Source of the DNA: Fodinibius salsisoli
GTDB taxonomy: Bacteria > Bacteroidota > Rhodothermia > Balneolales > Balneolaceae
Assembly: GCF_026229185.1 (NCBI RefSeq)
Contig: NZ_JAGGJA010000005.1
Coordinates: 294,913 to 358,912, forward strand
DNA: 64,000 nt
Direction of reading: 5' to 3'
Within the stretch, counting starts at the first letter, position 1, and each line of letters opens with the position of its first letter. Below, piece after piece: positions 40,248 to 49,114 of this stretch. The notes under the pieces were generated by a model. The model was not told where the DNA came from. It did no database searches and saw only the letters and a list, made by a program, of their open reading frames with translations. The translations under genes were made by a program, and so were the position numbers.

Positions 40248-40278
40248 TTGAGTTTTGCCATGAATGATGATATCTTTG
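40248..40278 (+). promoter_or_regulatory. Promoter of tRNA-Pro (TTG ... TAnnTTTG)
   Basis: TTG at 40248-40250, a 20-base spacer, then TATCTTTG at 40271-40278, 12 bases before the tRNA. The layout matches the tRNA-Gly promoter. Confidence 0.6.
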
Positions 40279-40290
40279 CATTCACTAATT

Positions 40291-40364
40291 CGGGACATGG
40301 CGCAGCCCGGTAGCGCGCACGACTGGGGGTCGTGAGGTCGCAGGTTCAAATCCTGTTGTCCCGA
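40291..40364 (+). tRNA. tRNA-Pro(GGG)
   Basis: A 74-nt cloverleaf. The acceptor CGGGACA pairs with TGTCCCG, the anticodon stem CACGA/TCGTG encloses CTGGGGG with anticodon GGG, and the T-loop is TTCAAAT. The discriminator is A and CCA is not encoded. Confidence 0.94.
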
Positions 40365-40369
40365 CTTAT

Positions 40370-40412
40370 GAAGCCTTCTGATAGCTTACAAGAGCTGTTA
40401 GGAGGCTTTTTT
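40370..40412 (+). terminator. Rho-independent terminator of tRNA-Pro
   Basis: Long stem AAGCCTTCTGATAGCT / AGCTGTTAGGAGGCTT around TACAAG, followed by T residues. Confidence 0.88.
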
Positions 40413-40740
40413 AGTTTATGGCTTTGCTTGGTTGACAGCTTCCAGGATGTAGTAACTGTTATCCTATTGTTATATGGTATGGATAGTGCCTAAACCGTAA
40501 GGCAATGACCTGTTACTCACCCGTGAGTATTGTGACCCATCCTCTAACTCCTTCCCTGTAAGCAGGGAAGGAGGATTCTTGTATGCACTACCGTCTCTTT
40601 GTTGTTTCATACTGGCGGGAGTTAGTTTTTTTGTCACTCTGAGGAGTCATGGTAGCGATGGGGAAGAGTTTCAAGTGTAGAAAGCACTATATCATGAAAT
40701 GGCCTCAAAAAGATATGAGAAAAGTCATAATTTTAGGTTC
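40413..40740. other. 328-bp non-coding gap
   Basis: It contains one strong palindrome, CTCCTTCCCTG-TAAG-CAGGGAAGGAG, at 40548-40573 without a T-run, again REP-like. Nothing else was recognised between tRNA-Pro and the DUF1593 gene end. Confidence 0.6.
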
Positions 40741-42141
40741 CTAATTTTTGGGACTGATAATAATTCTCCGATAGCTAGTCAGGTTGTGCGTTCCGTCATC
40801 CGTTACTTCTAATATAACATGGAAGCTCTTGCCGGCCGCGTCGGACGGTATCTGCACGGTTACCTGCTCGGAGCTTGGGGCAGATAGTGGGATTTCCTGC
40901 TGGTAGCTGCCCGCCTCTGAGAGTACCCACCACGAGAAGCGCAGGGAATCTCCATCAGGATCGGAGCTGCCGGATCCGTCGAGGGTGAGGGTAGTCCCCG
41001 GCTCGGGAGAAAGGGTGATAGCTGGCAGTCCTCGGTTTCCATTGACCACTGCAACGGGATTACGATTGCCGGTACCTTCAGCTGCCCAGTCCATGCGGGC
41101 GGCAAAGTTGTTGAAAGTGGCCGGGTAGAAATGCTCCGAATATTTTGTTGAGGTGGCATGGGCATCTATTTCTTCATGATTGGTATAGGCATAGGTTTCC
41201 TGGTCGGGTCCCATCGCCCATTTAAAATAACCACCCCAGCTGCCCCAGTCCTGCTGCTCGGGATTGTTCAGACCGTTCGGAAGCACATACAGAAAGGAGG
41301 GGGTATCGCCTTCCACGCCATATTTGTACTTGGGATACATGCTGCCCAGGGTTCCATGACCTTGAATATGGGTGGCATACTGCTTCCAATTGCTTTTACC
41401 GGTACCATTCTGAAACTTCCACGCGCTTTCATCCCAGATAAAAAACAGATCCTTTTTAAACGCCCGGCGCATCCACTGGTGGGAGCTGATGTTGTAGGGC
41501 GTGCCGTCTTTGTAGCTGCGATCCTGGTCGGTAATGGTATAGGCTCGTAGGTTACGCAGGAAGTCGGTGAGCTCTCTATCCGTTCGCTCCTGTTGCACTT
41601 GCCAGATGGCTTGGGCCAGGGTGTTGCCTCCGCCCCAGACTAATACCCAAAGAGGACGAGGATCTTCTTGATCTGCCATTTTGATGATGAGATTACTGCC
41701 GGGTGACTCATTCCCCTCACCGATATGCTCCATCCCTCGAGTTTGGCTTCCCACGACGGTTCGAGCCCGCAGGTAGTCCGGACTGGGCCAGTAGCCGATG
41801 TTCTGTTGAGACTCATCCTGCAGAAACTGCCTTTGCCCGGACCGTTTCTGCAGGTTGGCCAAATCTTGCTCGTAGCCGTCGATGGCATTGTGAATCAGAT
41901 GCACCCAATCAGCATTATCACCACTACTGCTCCAGCCGGTGGTTGCCACCAGCCCTTCAATTTCAAACAGGTCGGCATGCACGAACAGCCGGATGATGGA
42001 TTCCATGTCATCGGGCTCCACATCGTTGGGTGAGATGTCCGTCAGCACAAGGATTCGTGGTTTAAGGGAATCTGCCGGGGAGGTAGCATATAGAACTGAG
42101 GGTAATAACAGCAACAAGGTCGATAAAAGAAGTTTTTGCAT
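40741..42141 (-). CDS. Secreted DUF1593 nucleoside-hydrolase-like / cellulose-binding-type protein
   Basis: A 466 aa secreted protein. The N-terminal domain opens with RILVLTDISPNDVEPDDMES, an Asp-rich loop like the calcium/active-site loop of nucleoside hydrolases, as in DUF1593 (Sde182-type) proteins. An Ig/PKD-like C-terminal domain includes DGSGSSDPDGDSL and ends TSYRRIIISPKN. I chose ATG 42141, which gives the signal peptide MQKLLLSTLLLLLPSVLYA, over ATG 42207, which adds 22 non-signal residues. It probably acts on plant or algal polysaccharides, but the substrate is not known. Confidence 0.8.
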   Translation of the reverse strand: MQKLLLSTLLLLLPSVLYATSPADSLKPRILVLTDISPNDVEPDDMESIIRLFVHADLFEIEGLVATTGWSSSGDNADWVHLIHNAIDGYEQDLANLQKRSGQRQFLQDESQQNIGYWPSPDYLRARTVVGSQTRGMEHIGEGNESPGSNLIIKMADQEDPRPLWVLVWGGGNTLAQAIWQVQQERTDRELTDFLRNLRAYTITDQDRSYKDGTPYNISSHQWMRRAFKKDLFFIWDESAWKFQNGTGKSNWKQYATHIQGHGTLGSMYPKYKYGVEGDTPSFLYVLPNGLNNPEQQDWGSWGGYFKWAMGPDQETYAYTNHEEIDAHATSTKYSEHFYPATFNNFAARMDWAAEGTGNRNPVAVVNGNRGLPAITLSPEPGTTLTLDGSGSSDPDGDSLRFSWWVLSEAGSYQQEIPLSAPSSEQVTVQIPSDAAGKSFHVILEVTDDGTHNLTSYRRIIISPKN

Positions 42142-42478
42142 ACACTTATACAGTTGAGTGGTGGAAAAAGTCTCGGCTCCTTTAGGTTTGAAGAATGTCG
42201 TTATCATAATCTACTCTTATTTATCCGTTATCTATGGTACAGATGGAGTGGCTTATAATCAAACAGAAGAATAAGACAGCTTGAGATTTAGACACACACA
42301 GGCGCCCTGGATTTGGCGAGGCAATTTGGATCAGTATCAAGCCCGTCATAGATCAATAGATCATGAGTCTAAAGTTTTGGTCCTAAGTTGCAAACTTGGA
42401 CCAGCAGGGTTAGAGACGGTCAGGTATATTGTTAATATTTATATATTTTACTCACCAACGTTAAACCTATTAAAGACT
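42142..42478. other. 337-bp divergent intergenic region
   Basis: It separates the divergent DUF1593 and SEC-C genes. It includes a dyad at 42378-42403 (TGGTCCTAAGTT/AACTTGGACCA) about 75 bases before the SEC-C gene. No gene was seen. Confidence 0.5.
42378..42403. promoter_or_regulatory. Operator-like dyad upstream of the SEC-C gene
   Basis: TGGTCC-T-AAGTT, TGCA at the centre, AACTT-G-GACCA: an inverted repeat with only the base flanking GTCC/GGAC unmatched. Its position suits a regulator-binding site for one of the divergent genes. No known regulator motif is claimed. Confidence 0.35.
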
Positions 42479-42715
42479 ATGGCTAATAAACCCGACAGAA
42501 ACGATCCGTGCCACTGTGGGAGCGGACGGAAGTATAAGAATTGTTGCCTTGGTAACGACGACTCTTCACTAAAATCAAAGCTTCAGATGGTCGGCCTTGT
42601 TATCGTGGTTATTCTGGGTCTGGGTGTTTTGGGAATGGCTCTTTTCGGTGGTTCGGATAACCCGGATTGTCCGCCGGGAAAAAGCTGGTCGAAAGCACAC
42701 CAGCACTGTCATTAA
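42479..42715 (+). CDS. Small SEC-C zinc-motif membrane protein
   Basis: A 78 aa protein with an N-terminal SEC-C motif (DPCHCGSGRKYKNCC, CxC-x8-CC), one membrane helix (about residues 38-58) and a short Cys/His-rich tail (CPPGKSWSKAHQHCH). SEC-C binds zinc and in SecA contacts SecB and the ribosome; here it is tethered to the membrane. The start at 42479 was chosen because the upstream extension has no domain match. Function unknown. Confidence 0.8.
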   Translation: MANKPDRNDPCHCGSGRKYKNCCLGNDDSSLKSKLQMVGLVIVVILGLGVLGMALFGGSDNPDCPPGKSWSKAHQHCH

Positions 42716-42863
42716 CGATCCGGTTTAAGGTGGTCTCTGTCAGAGATGTCTTTGGGCTCGTTAGCAGAAAAGCACTTCACTCATCCGATGAGTATTAGGC
42801 TCTGATGACTACTCATGATCTGTTATAATTTATATATTGCCCGTCTAATGTATTAACAACATC

Positions 42864-43562
42864 ATGGCCATTATGGATAACCGTCGCCAACATCTTTCCT
42901 TTGATTCTCATCACTTTGCAAAGAAGAAAGAGGGAGGTGAAGGGCTATCGATGCAGGATACCTTTAAAGAAATCCATCAGAACAATCACTGGCAGGGAGA
43001 GGAGTCGCTATCGGGGGAGGGCTCCAGCCGGCAACAGACCGCAAAGCTTTTTACTAAGCTTCCGGAGCTTCTACGGAAGTACAATATAAATTCTATGCTT
43101 GATCTGCCCTGTGGTGATTTCAGCTGGATGCAACATCTGGATCTCCCGGTCACTTCCTACATCGGGGCTGATATTGTGCCGGAGCTTATTGCTGATAACA
43201 GGGTGCAATATGCTAATGCTCAGCGCCGATTTACTACACTGGATATTACGACCGATCCGCTGCCCGAGGTTGATCTGTTGCTGTGCCGCGATTGTTTGGT
43301 CCACTTTTCGTTGGAGCACATCCGGAAAGCCCTGCAGAATATTAACGCCCACAATATTGACTATTTCTTGACCACAACTTTTCCCTTATGCAAAACCAAT
43401 GAAGATATCACCACTGGAGATTGGCGGCCGCTGAACCTGCAGGTAGAACCTTTCAATCTGCCCGACCCCCAACTGATAATCACTGAAGGCTGTACAGAAG
43501 GCGAGGGGCTCTACCAGGATAAGAGTCTGTGCTTGTGGGAAACATCAAGTGCTTTCTCATAA
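42864..43562 (+). CDS. Class I SAM-dependent methyltransferase
   Basis: A 232 aa protein with motif I MLDLPCGDFSWM (SAM-binding), an acidic strand-2 residue in YIGADIVPELI, and LLLCRDCLVHFS in the motif IV region. The substrate cannot be deduced. ATG 42873 is an alternative start. Its last six bases overlap the end of the convergent, frameshifted beta-barrel gene. Confidence 0.8.
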   Translation: MAIMDNRRQHLSFDSHHFAKKKEGGEGLSMQDTFKEIHQNNHWQGEESLSGEGSSRQQTAKLFTKLPELLRKYNINSMLDLPCGDFSWMQHLDLPVTSYIGADIVPELIADNRVQYANAQRRFTTLDITTDPLPEVDLLLCRDCLVHFSLEHIRKALQNINAHNIDYFLTTTFPLCKTNEDITTGDWRPLNLQVEPFNLPDPQLIITEGCTEGEGLYQDKSLCLWETSSAFS

Positions 43563-44260
43563 CTTATATCCAAGAGATATACCAAAGGCTATGTTCCGTA
43601 TAGTGTCTTCCGGGGGTGAGCCATCGATATTGGGCTCTATGTTTGCCAATCCTAACTGTAGATTGAACTGGGCCGAAAATCGATCGGCAAATTCATATCC
43701 GGCTATAATAGTGGCACCATAATCCCAGGGCTTTCCATATAAGTAATCACCGAACTCTCCATCTGCAATATCCTTTTTAAAATTGACATTCCCATGATCG
43801 TCATGAATAATATCGCCTATCACAATATTTTCATCGGCCTCCCACTGGCCACCTGTTCCATATCCGAGGTAGGGTCCCGCGCCAATTAGTAATCGTCCGT
43901 TACCCAGTGAAGGTTTATATAGCACGTTGAGAGGCAGTTCTATATAGTTAGCAGATACTTTAAAGTCATTACCGGTACCGGCAAACCAGCTGTCATCATG
44001 TGTAAAGCCTTTCCGGGCATAGAGTAGATTGGGTTGTAGGTATAGAGCAGAGCACGGCCGAGGGGTATATCAACGGCGATCCCAACCTGCCAGCCGGGTT
44101 TAAATTGAGTGTCTTGACCATCGCCCGAGGCGTCTTTGAAAATTATATTTGAGTAATGTGCACCGGCTTTAATACTTACTTCTGTTTGGGCGTGAGCGGG
44201 AACAGTGGTAAGGATCAGCAAAAGGAGAAGTAGTGGGAGGTATTGGTTGGGGATGGTCAT
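43557..44260 (-). pseudogene. Outer-membrane beta-barrel (porin-like) gene with a frameshift
   Basis: The N-terminal piece (44260 downwards) has a signal peptide ending AHAQ and reads to GRALLY. The same strand in another frame then continues with LQPNLLYARKGF, VSANYIELPLNVLYKP and runs on to a C-terminal FGISLGYKL at 43557. The break lies near 44036-44042. Joined, the product is a barrel of about 234 aa similar to the outer-membrane beta-barrel (OMP_b-brl_2) family. It could be a real pseudogene or a one-base sequencing error. Confidence 0.8.
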
Positions 44261-44405
44261 AGTGGTTATGATATGTAACTCGTTGGGATGTAGTTGAATA
44301 ATATCAATGATGGTGCTCTATGATATACTACACCCAGAATAAGGGAGATAACTAATGATGACCTGTATGATTGTTTTTGAGGGTTTCATCCAGTCAACAC
44401 AGCTT

Positions 44406-44570
44406 TTACCATAACACCCAGAAGAAGATCAGCAGGATGATCATCACCCACACCATGACCTGCATGCCGGTGGACTGTTGGGGAAATTCGTAGCCACAGA
44501 TCGGGCACACCTCTGCATCGCGATCAACCATCATGGCACAGCCGGGACATTCTTTTTGGTTATCACTCAT
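44406..44570 (-). CDS. Zinc-ribbon membrane mini-protein (54 aa)
   Basis: A short gene with paired CPGC and CPICG motifs (residues 8-11 and 22-26) followed by one helix (about 36-54) ending FFWVLW. This matches the zinc-ribbon plus membrane-anchor design seen in many small bacterial proteins. The start ATG at 44570 follows GATCCAGAACA. It lies upstream of the frameshifted barrel gene on the same strand. Function unknown. Confidence 0.7.
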   Translation of the reverse strand: MSDNQKECPGCAMMVDRDAEVCPICGYEFPQQSTGMQVMVWVMIILLIFFWVLW

Positions 44571-44598
44571 TGTTCTGGATCTTGATTATATCTATTGA

Positions 44599-45546
44599 TC
44601 AGACGCCAGCTTCTTCAATGACGTTCAGCGTTTTGCGGAGTCCGGTCTCTGCTACCTGCTGTAAATCCTGATCCCAGTACTTGGGATTATAAAGCTCCAG
44701 TGAAACACAGCCGCTAAATCCAGTTTGTTTGAGATCTTTCAAGATATCGGGCAGGGGGAGCACGCCATCGCCGGGAAAGACGCGATGTTTATCTTCAAGC
44801 TGGTCTATAGATGGTGCGTTCGGAGCATCAGCGAACTGAAAAATGGCAATGGCATTGCCATTGAGCATAGACAGTCCCTCAAAACCACCCTTGCTGATAT
44901 GCATGTGATACGTATCGGGGATAACCCGCGCTTCGGGGTGGTTGGCATTGAGCGCAACTGCGGTAGCTTCGCCCAGCGTTTTAAGGGGGAAAAACTTTAC
45001 AAAGACCAGTGCGGGTTTGACGTTGTAATCATTGATTCCAATTTCAATGATATCATAGTAGCGATCGGCCACCCAGCCTAAATCATAGTCTTCGCCCACA
45101 GTGTTGGGTATTGTTTGGATATGATTTGAGCCGATATCTGCAGCCATCCGCATGCGTCGGCGGGTACCTTTGAGGGATTTTTCCCACTCTGAACGAGTAG
45201 GAGGGAGCGCATTCCAAAGGCCAATAACGCTGGGTACAAAAAGCCCCCGGTCTTTAATTTCCTGTCCCAGTTCTTTTAGGTCACCGCCATTCTTTTCAAA
45301 TTCTTCCAGCTCGCCATCCCATGGCTCTATAGCATCGAAGCCGGCTTCGTCAGCGATAGCAACTTTTTCTTTAAGTGAAGCAGGGCGTATAGTAGCTGTA
45401 TCCAGGCAGATGGGCCAGGGGCTCCGTCCGTCTTGGTACCGCTTATCCGCGGAGGGTGGCGAGTCGTCAGAGGGAGAGGTATATTGAGAAAAAATGCTGC
45501 CAATAAGTCCTGCTGAGCTAAGAGCAAAGAAGTTTTTGCGGTCCAT
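44599..45546 (-). CDS. Sugar-phosphate isomerase/epimerase-like TIM-barrel protein
   Basis: A 315 aa xylose-isomerase-like TIM barrel (AP endonuclease 2 superfamily). The N-terminal hydrophobic segment is preceded by DRK rather than a twin arginine, so export is uncertain. Metal-ligand-type residues occur in PDTYHMHI, FQFADAP and VSLELYNPKYW. Proteins of this family isomerise or epimerise sugars, commonly inositol or keto-sugars; the substrate is unknown. It lies 28 bases before the zinc-ribbon mini-protein gene on the same strand. Confidence 0.85.
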   Translation of the reverse strand: MDRKNFFALSSAGLIGSIFSQYTSPSDDSPPSADKRYQDGRSPWPICLDTATIRPASLKEKVAIADEAGFDAIEPWDGELEEFEKNGGDLKELGQEIKDRGLFVPSVIGLWNALPPTRSEWEKSLKGTRRRMRMAADIGSNHIQTIPNTVGEDYDLGWVADRYYDIIEIGINDYNVKPALVFVKFFPLKTLGEATAVALNANHPEARVIPDTYHMHISKGGFEGLSMLNGNAIAIFQFADAPNAPSIDQLEDKHRVFPGDGVLPLPDILKDLKQTGFSGCVSLELYNPKYWDQDLQQVAETGLRKTLNVIEEAGV

Positions 45547-45692
45547 AGTTTTCGAGTCGATTATAGGTTAGGCTTTAAGCGGATCCAAATGCTTGGTCTT
45601 GCTAAATCCCCTAATCACAAGTTTAGCTCTTGTATCCGTTACTGCAAGTATATAATTTCCAATGAATTCAAAAGCAAATTCTTTCATGCAGC

Positions 45693-46061
45693 ATGAAGCA
45701 ACAGACAACGGTAGTTATTACGAAGGTGGAAATTGATGGAGAGGTCTGGCCGCTGGACGAGCCGGAAGATATTGAGCTCGAATTTTCAGCTATTGATACC
45801 GGGGGTGGCTTCCACGACCCTATTCTTGATTTTGCTTATGAGCTATCTGCAGAAGAACAGGCCGCCTATCTGCAGGAAGACCTGTACGATATAACACTGT
45901 ACCTGCAAGATCCTGCGCATGAGGAGAACAGCTTAGAGGTTGCCTATGAAGGGCGGTTAAAACTGACCGATAACGATCGGCTTGAAGGTACGGGACGGTT
46001 AAAAGATGAAGATATGAGCCGTGATATTGTCAAGTTTGTGATACGCAGCGTACGGCGATAG
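45693..46061 (+). CDS. Hypothetical protein, 122 aa
   Basis: Acidic, soluble protein with no signal peptide or membrane helix. It alternates short beta-like stretches with Glu/Asp-rich turns and ends basic (VIRSVRR). I recognise no family. It is convergent with the TPR gene (18 bases apart). Confidence 0.6.
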   Translation: MKQQTTVVITKVEIDGEVWPLDEPEDIELEFSAIDTGGGFHDPILDFAYELSAEEQAAYLQEDLYDITLYLQDPAHEENSLEVAYEGRLKLTDNDRLEGTGRLKDEDMSRDIVKFVIRSVRR

Positions 46062-46078
46062 ATTAAGAAAGATATCTT

Positions 46079-46933
46079 TTATTCTTCTTCTCCCGACTGT
46101 TCAATATGTTGCTGCCATAAATGTTCGGCCTGGTGTTTTAGATAACGATCTTCCACAAGGTGAGAGTCGCGTGGATTCATATCCAGAATATGCTGCAGTT
46201 GGGTCTTTGCTTCCGTATTGCGGCCAAAGTGCAGGAGCATGCGAGCATAAAATAGCTGGTTAGCGTGATTCTTGGGAGCGACTTTCATAGCTTTCTGGAT
46301 GAGTTTAAGGGCTTCATCTTTGGATGGCCATCCCTTAACAAGCAGTATGCTTGGCGTTTCGTAATGAATTTGGGCCAGCAGACGGTAGCCGCCACCCTCC
46401 TGGTAGGTGGAGTCGAGCGCTATTACTTGTTGGGCGGCATTACGCATTTTGCCATCGGTACGGTCGATGCTCGTTTGCCATAGGTTGTGCATGCGGTCCC
46501 ACTCAATCAGGTTTTTACAATACCAATACCAGATGGCGGCCGATTGGGGATATTGCTCAAGCATCTTTTCGCCCAGGGCGCGAGCTTTATCAAAAGCTCT
46601 CTTTTGCTCGCTCCCATCTATATCGGTATAAATACCTTTAAAATAATAGGCCTGCAGGAGGTTGATAGCCGGCTGTGGAGTGTATCCGTCATCTTCTTCC
46701 TGTTCAGTAGATTCGAATGCTGTTATTGCTTTGTCAATATTAGTTGAAGAGGTGCGAAAAGAATCAGCTCCAGATGCCCGCCGGGTGTACCAATCCTCAC
46801 CTTCCTTAAAAAGCGATTGAGCAGTCATCGGGGGTATCCAACAGAAAATGAGAACCCCGAGCATACTCCAGGTAATCAGTTGGTTGTAAACTAAACGTTG
46901 TTGTTCGTAGCTATCTGGTCCAGCCTTCATCAC
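46079..46933 (-). CDS. TPR-containing envelope protein
   Basis: A 284 aa protein with an N-terminal hydrophobic segment (about residues 20-38, signal or anchor). Helical repeats follow that fit tetratricopeptide motifs, for example DEALKLIQKAMKVAPKNHANQ and the segment after it. TPRs mediate protein-protein contacts. No partner is identifiable from context. Confidence 0.7.
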   Translation of the reverse strand: MMKAGPDSYEQQRLVYNQLITWSMLGVLIFCWIPPMTAQSLFKEGEDWYTRRASGADSFRTSSTNIDKAITAFESTEQEEDDGYTPQPAINLLQAYYFKGIYTDIDGSEQKRAFDKARALGEKMLEQYPQSAAIWYWYCKNLIEWDRMHNLWQTSIDRTDGKMRNAAQQVIALDSTYQEGGGYRLLAQIHYETPSILLVKGWPSKDEALKLIQKAMKVAPKNHANQLFYARMLLHFGRNTEAKTQLQHILDMNPRDSHLVEDRYLKHQAEHLWQQHIEQSGEEE

Positions 46934-47087
46934 CCGAGCCGATTTTGTGAGTTACCTATATCAACAGGTAATTTATTTTTTAGTTTTGTTATATCAAACT
47001 TAATCACCATACTAATTGTTAGTATGCAAACGTAAAGGTTATGAAATTGTTTTAATTAAAAATTAATTTTCTCAGGAACAGTTGGAC

Positions 47088-47288
47088 ATGAAAATATTAG
47101 GTATTGTCGTTTCAATTGTAGGGCTGGTTGGATTTATTTATTCAGGAATTAATTATATTAATAATTCTGAAACATTCAGTGCGTTCGGAGTAGACGTTGC
47201 TGTAAGCAAGGGAGATCCGGTACCCATCGTTGTATCGGTTGTTGTGCTCATTGCAGGTCTTCTAATTACACGTGCTGCGAAAAAATAA
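47088..47288 (+). CDS. DUF3185-like small membrane protein
   Basis: A 66 aa protein with two helices separated by a short polar region: MKILGIVVSIVGLVGF, then VPIVVSVVVLIAGLLI, ending RAAKK. The pattern matches DUF3185-type proteins. ATG 47088 was chosen over TTG 47082. The gene precedes a DUF1328 protein by 27 bases; both are probably one operon. Confidence 0.7.
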   Translation: MKILGIVVSIVGLVGFIYSGINYINNSETFSAFGVDVAVSKGDPVPIVVSVVVLIAGLLITRAAKK

Positions 47289-47315
47289 ACATACATAAAT
47301 TATTTGGAGGGGATT

Positions 47316-47480
47316 ATGCTACGCTGGACGATCACTTTTCTTGTTATTGCCATTATAGCTGCTATTTTAGGATTTGGAGGCATCGCCGGGGCCGCGGCAG
47401 GTATTGCTGAGATTCTATTTTATATCTTTCTGGTCTTATTTGTTATCTCTCTTATCTTTGGCAGAGGGGGACGTGTATAG
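47316..47480 (+). CDS. DUF1328 (YtjA-type) small membrane protein
   Basis: A 54 aa protein, [22 protein letters not shown] followed by [25 protein letters not shown] and a RGGRV tail, which is the DUF1328 pattern. A strong GGAGGGG lies about seven bases upstream of ATG 47316. DUF1328 proteins are often stress-induced, but their function is not established. Confidence 0.85.
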   Translation: MLRWTITFLVIAIIAAILGFGGIAGAAAGIAEILFYIFLVLFVISLIFGRGGRV

Positions 47481-47661
47481 AACGTATGCGAAGTTGTTCT
47501 TTATTTTGGGAACAAAAAAAGCATATTATTAATATAAGCCCATAGAAATATCTGGGTTATTGAATAGATGTATCCACAGGTGGTTGTATTGGGCCATTGC
47601 ATAACCAATATATATTGTGATTGGCCATAAAGAGAGTGCCAGGATAGGATGAGGTATTATT

Positions 47662-48171
47662 ATGTACATTATAGATCATAACAAACAGCTTTCGTTAGTT
47701 AAGGAGATGAAGCAACTTCGCAGAAACACACAAAGTTGCGAGGTGTATTATCATCATCCTTTTACCAATCAAATGTGGAAAAGTTTTTTTCCACGTGCCA
47801 AAGAGGATAATCTGGGACCAAAGTTGTTGCGTCATGAGCCATTGCCGAATACTATTGAAGCCTGCCTGGATATCTGCTTAGCCGAAGATGCTCCGGAAAA
47901 TGCCATTGGGCTTGGTATCGAATGGTCAACAAAAGCAACGTTATGGCCCGAGGTTATCAAAATTCTGGAAGAAAATTATTCTGATTATTTGAGAGGGCAA
48001 CTGAAACTTTTCTTAAAACATCTGGATATGGAGGAAGCTGAGCTTGGAACAATTAAAGAAACCTCATCCAAGCCAACTACTGGCAACAACGATATAAGTG
48101 GTGAGGAGATCGATAACCTGATCTGGCGATCGCGCAAGATCAGGATGAAACGATTTTTTGTATTAGGATAG
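47662..48171 (+). CDS. Hypothetical protein, 169 aa
   Basis: Soluble protein with no signal peptide. Its middle (residues 20-110) is Trp/Tyr/His-rich and its C-terminus is basic (WRSRKIRMKRFFVLG). Its end overlaps the convergent SDR gene by nine bases. Family not recognised. Confidence 0.6.
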   Translation: MYIIDHNKQLSLVKEMKQLRRNTQSCEVYYHHPFTNQMWKSFFPRAKEDNLGPKLLRHEPLPNTIEACLDICLAEDAPENAIGLGIEWSTKATLWPEVIKILEENYSDYLRGQLKLFLKHLDMEEAELGTIKETSSKPTTGNNDISGEEIDNLIWRSRKIRMKRFFVLG

Positions 48172-49014
48172 TCCGGTTAGCTCAGCACTTATCTTCCAAA
48201 GTCGTTCAGACTTTTGCCTGTCGTAAGCAATAGAAGCTGGTTTAGTCACCTTTTTGTTTTTAAAGTATTTACCACTTATTTCCTTAACCTCATCAGAAGT
48301 AGCAAGGTAGATAGATGTTTGCGCACCCCGCTTAGCCGATTTCATAAAAGGTGTTCCAAGGAAGTAAAAAGCCTTCATCAATAAGCTGGCTTCTTCAGCT
48401 AACTGGGTACGAACAACACCGGGATGCAGGCAGTTTGCCGTAACGGAATTATGTTGTGCGCGATTAGCCAGTTGATGCGTAAACATGATATTGCAAAGCT
48501 TGGACAGTCCATAAGCTTTCATCGGGGCAAAGTGTTCTTCCAGTTGAAGGTTCTGGAAATCAAAAACAGGAGCTCCGAGTCGATGGGCCTCCGAAGAGAC
48601 CGTTATAACTCGACCTTCAGCGGATTCTTTGAGATGATTATACAGTAAGTTTGTGAGCAGGAAAGGTGCAAGGTGGTTGACGGCCAGGGTCTTTTCGATG
48701 CCGTCGGCTGTTTCTTGTCGTTTATGGGGTATAAAACCGGCATTGTTTACCAGAATGTCAATATGATCGAATTTGTCTTTGATCGTTTCGGCCGCTTTTC
48801 GAATATCATACTGTAAGGCCAAATCTGCCAAAACAATTTCCAGCCCCGTGTGATTAGTATCTTCCATAATTTCCTGGCGTGCTTGTTCAGCACGCTGTTC
48901 ATTCCGGCATATCATAACAACATAAGCTCCCTGCCGGGCAAAAGCCCGAACGGTTTCTTTGCCAATACCAGAGTTAGCGCCGGTAACGACACACAGTTTG
49001 TTGGATAAATCCAT
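48163..49014 (-). CDS. Short-chain dehydrogenase/reductase (retinol-dehydrogenase-like)
   Basis: A 283 aa NAD(P)-dependent SDR: cofactor motif TGANSGIGKETV, NNAG, and the catalytic YGLSK Tyr/Lys pair with Ser in VSSEAH. It resembles the retinol-dehydrogenase/WW-domain oxidoreductase-like group, including the DKFDHIDILVNNAG segment. The substrate is not known. Its 3' end overlaps the preceding plus-strand gene by nine bases. Confidence 0.9.
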   Translation of the reverse strand: MDLSNKLCVVTGANSGIGKETVRAFARQGAYVVMICRNEQRAEQARQEIMEDTNHTGLEIVLADLALQYDIRKAAETIKDKFDHIDILVNNAGFIPHKRQETADGIEKTLAVNHLAPFLLTNLLYNHLKESAEGRVITVSSEAHRLGAPVFDFQNLQLEEHFAPMKAYGLSKLCNIMFTHQLANRAQHNSVTANCLHPGVVRTQLAEEASLLMKAFYFLGTPFMKSAKRGAQTSIYLATSDEVKEISGKYFKNKKVTKPASIAYDRQKSERLWKISAELTGLS

Positions 49015-49114
49015 ATTTGGTCGGCTTTGCGGATGAAATCATTAGTTCAGATTGTTCTGTAAAGAAGTTAACTTATGGTATTCATTATATTTGTTTCACG
49101 AAATTGTAGTACGA

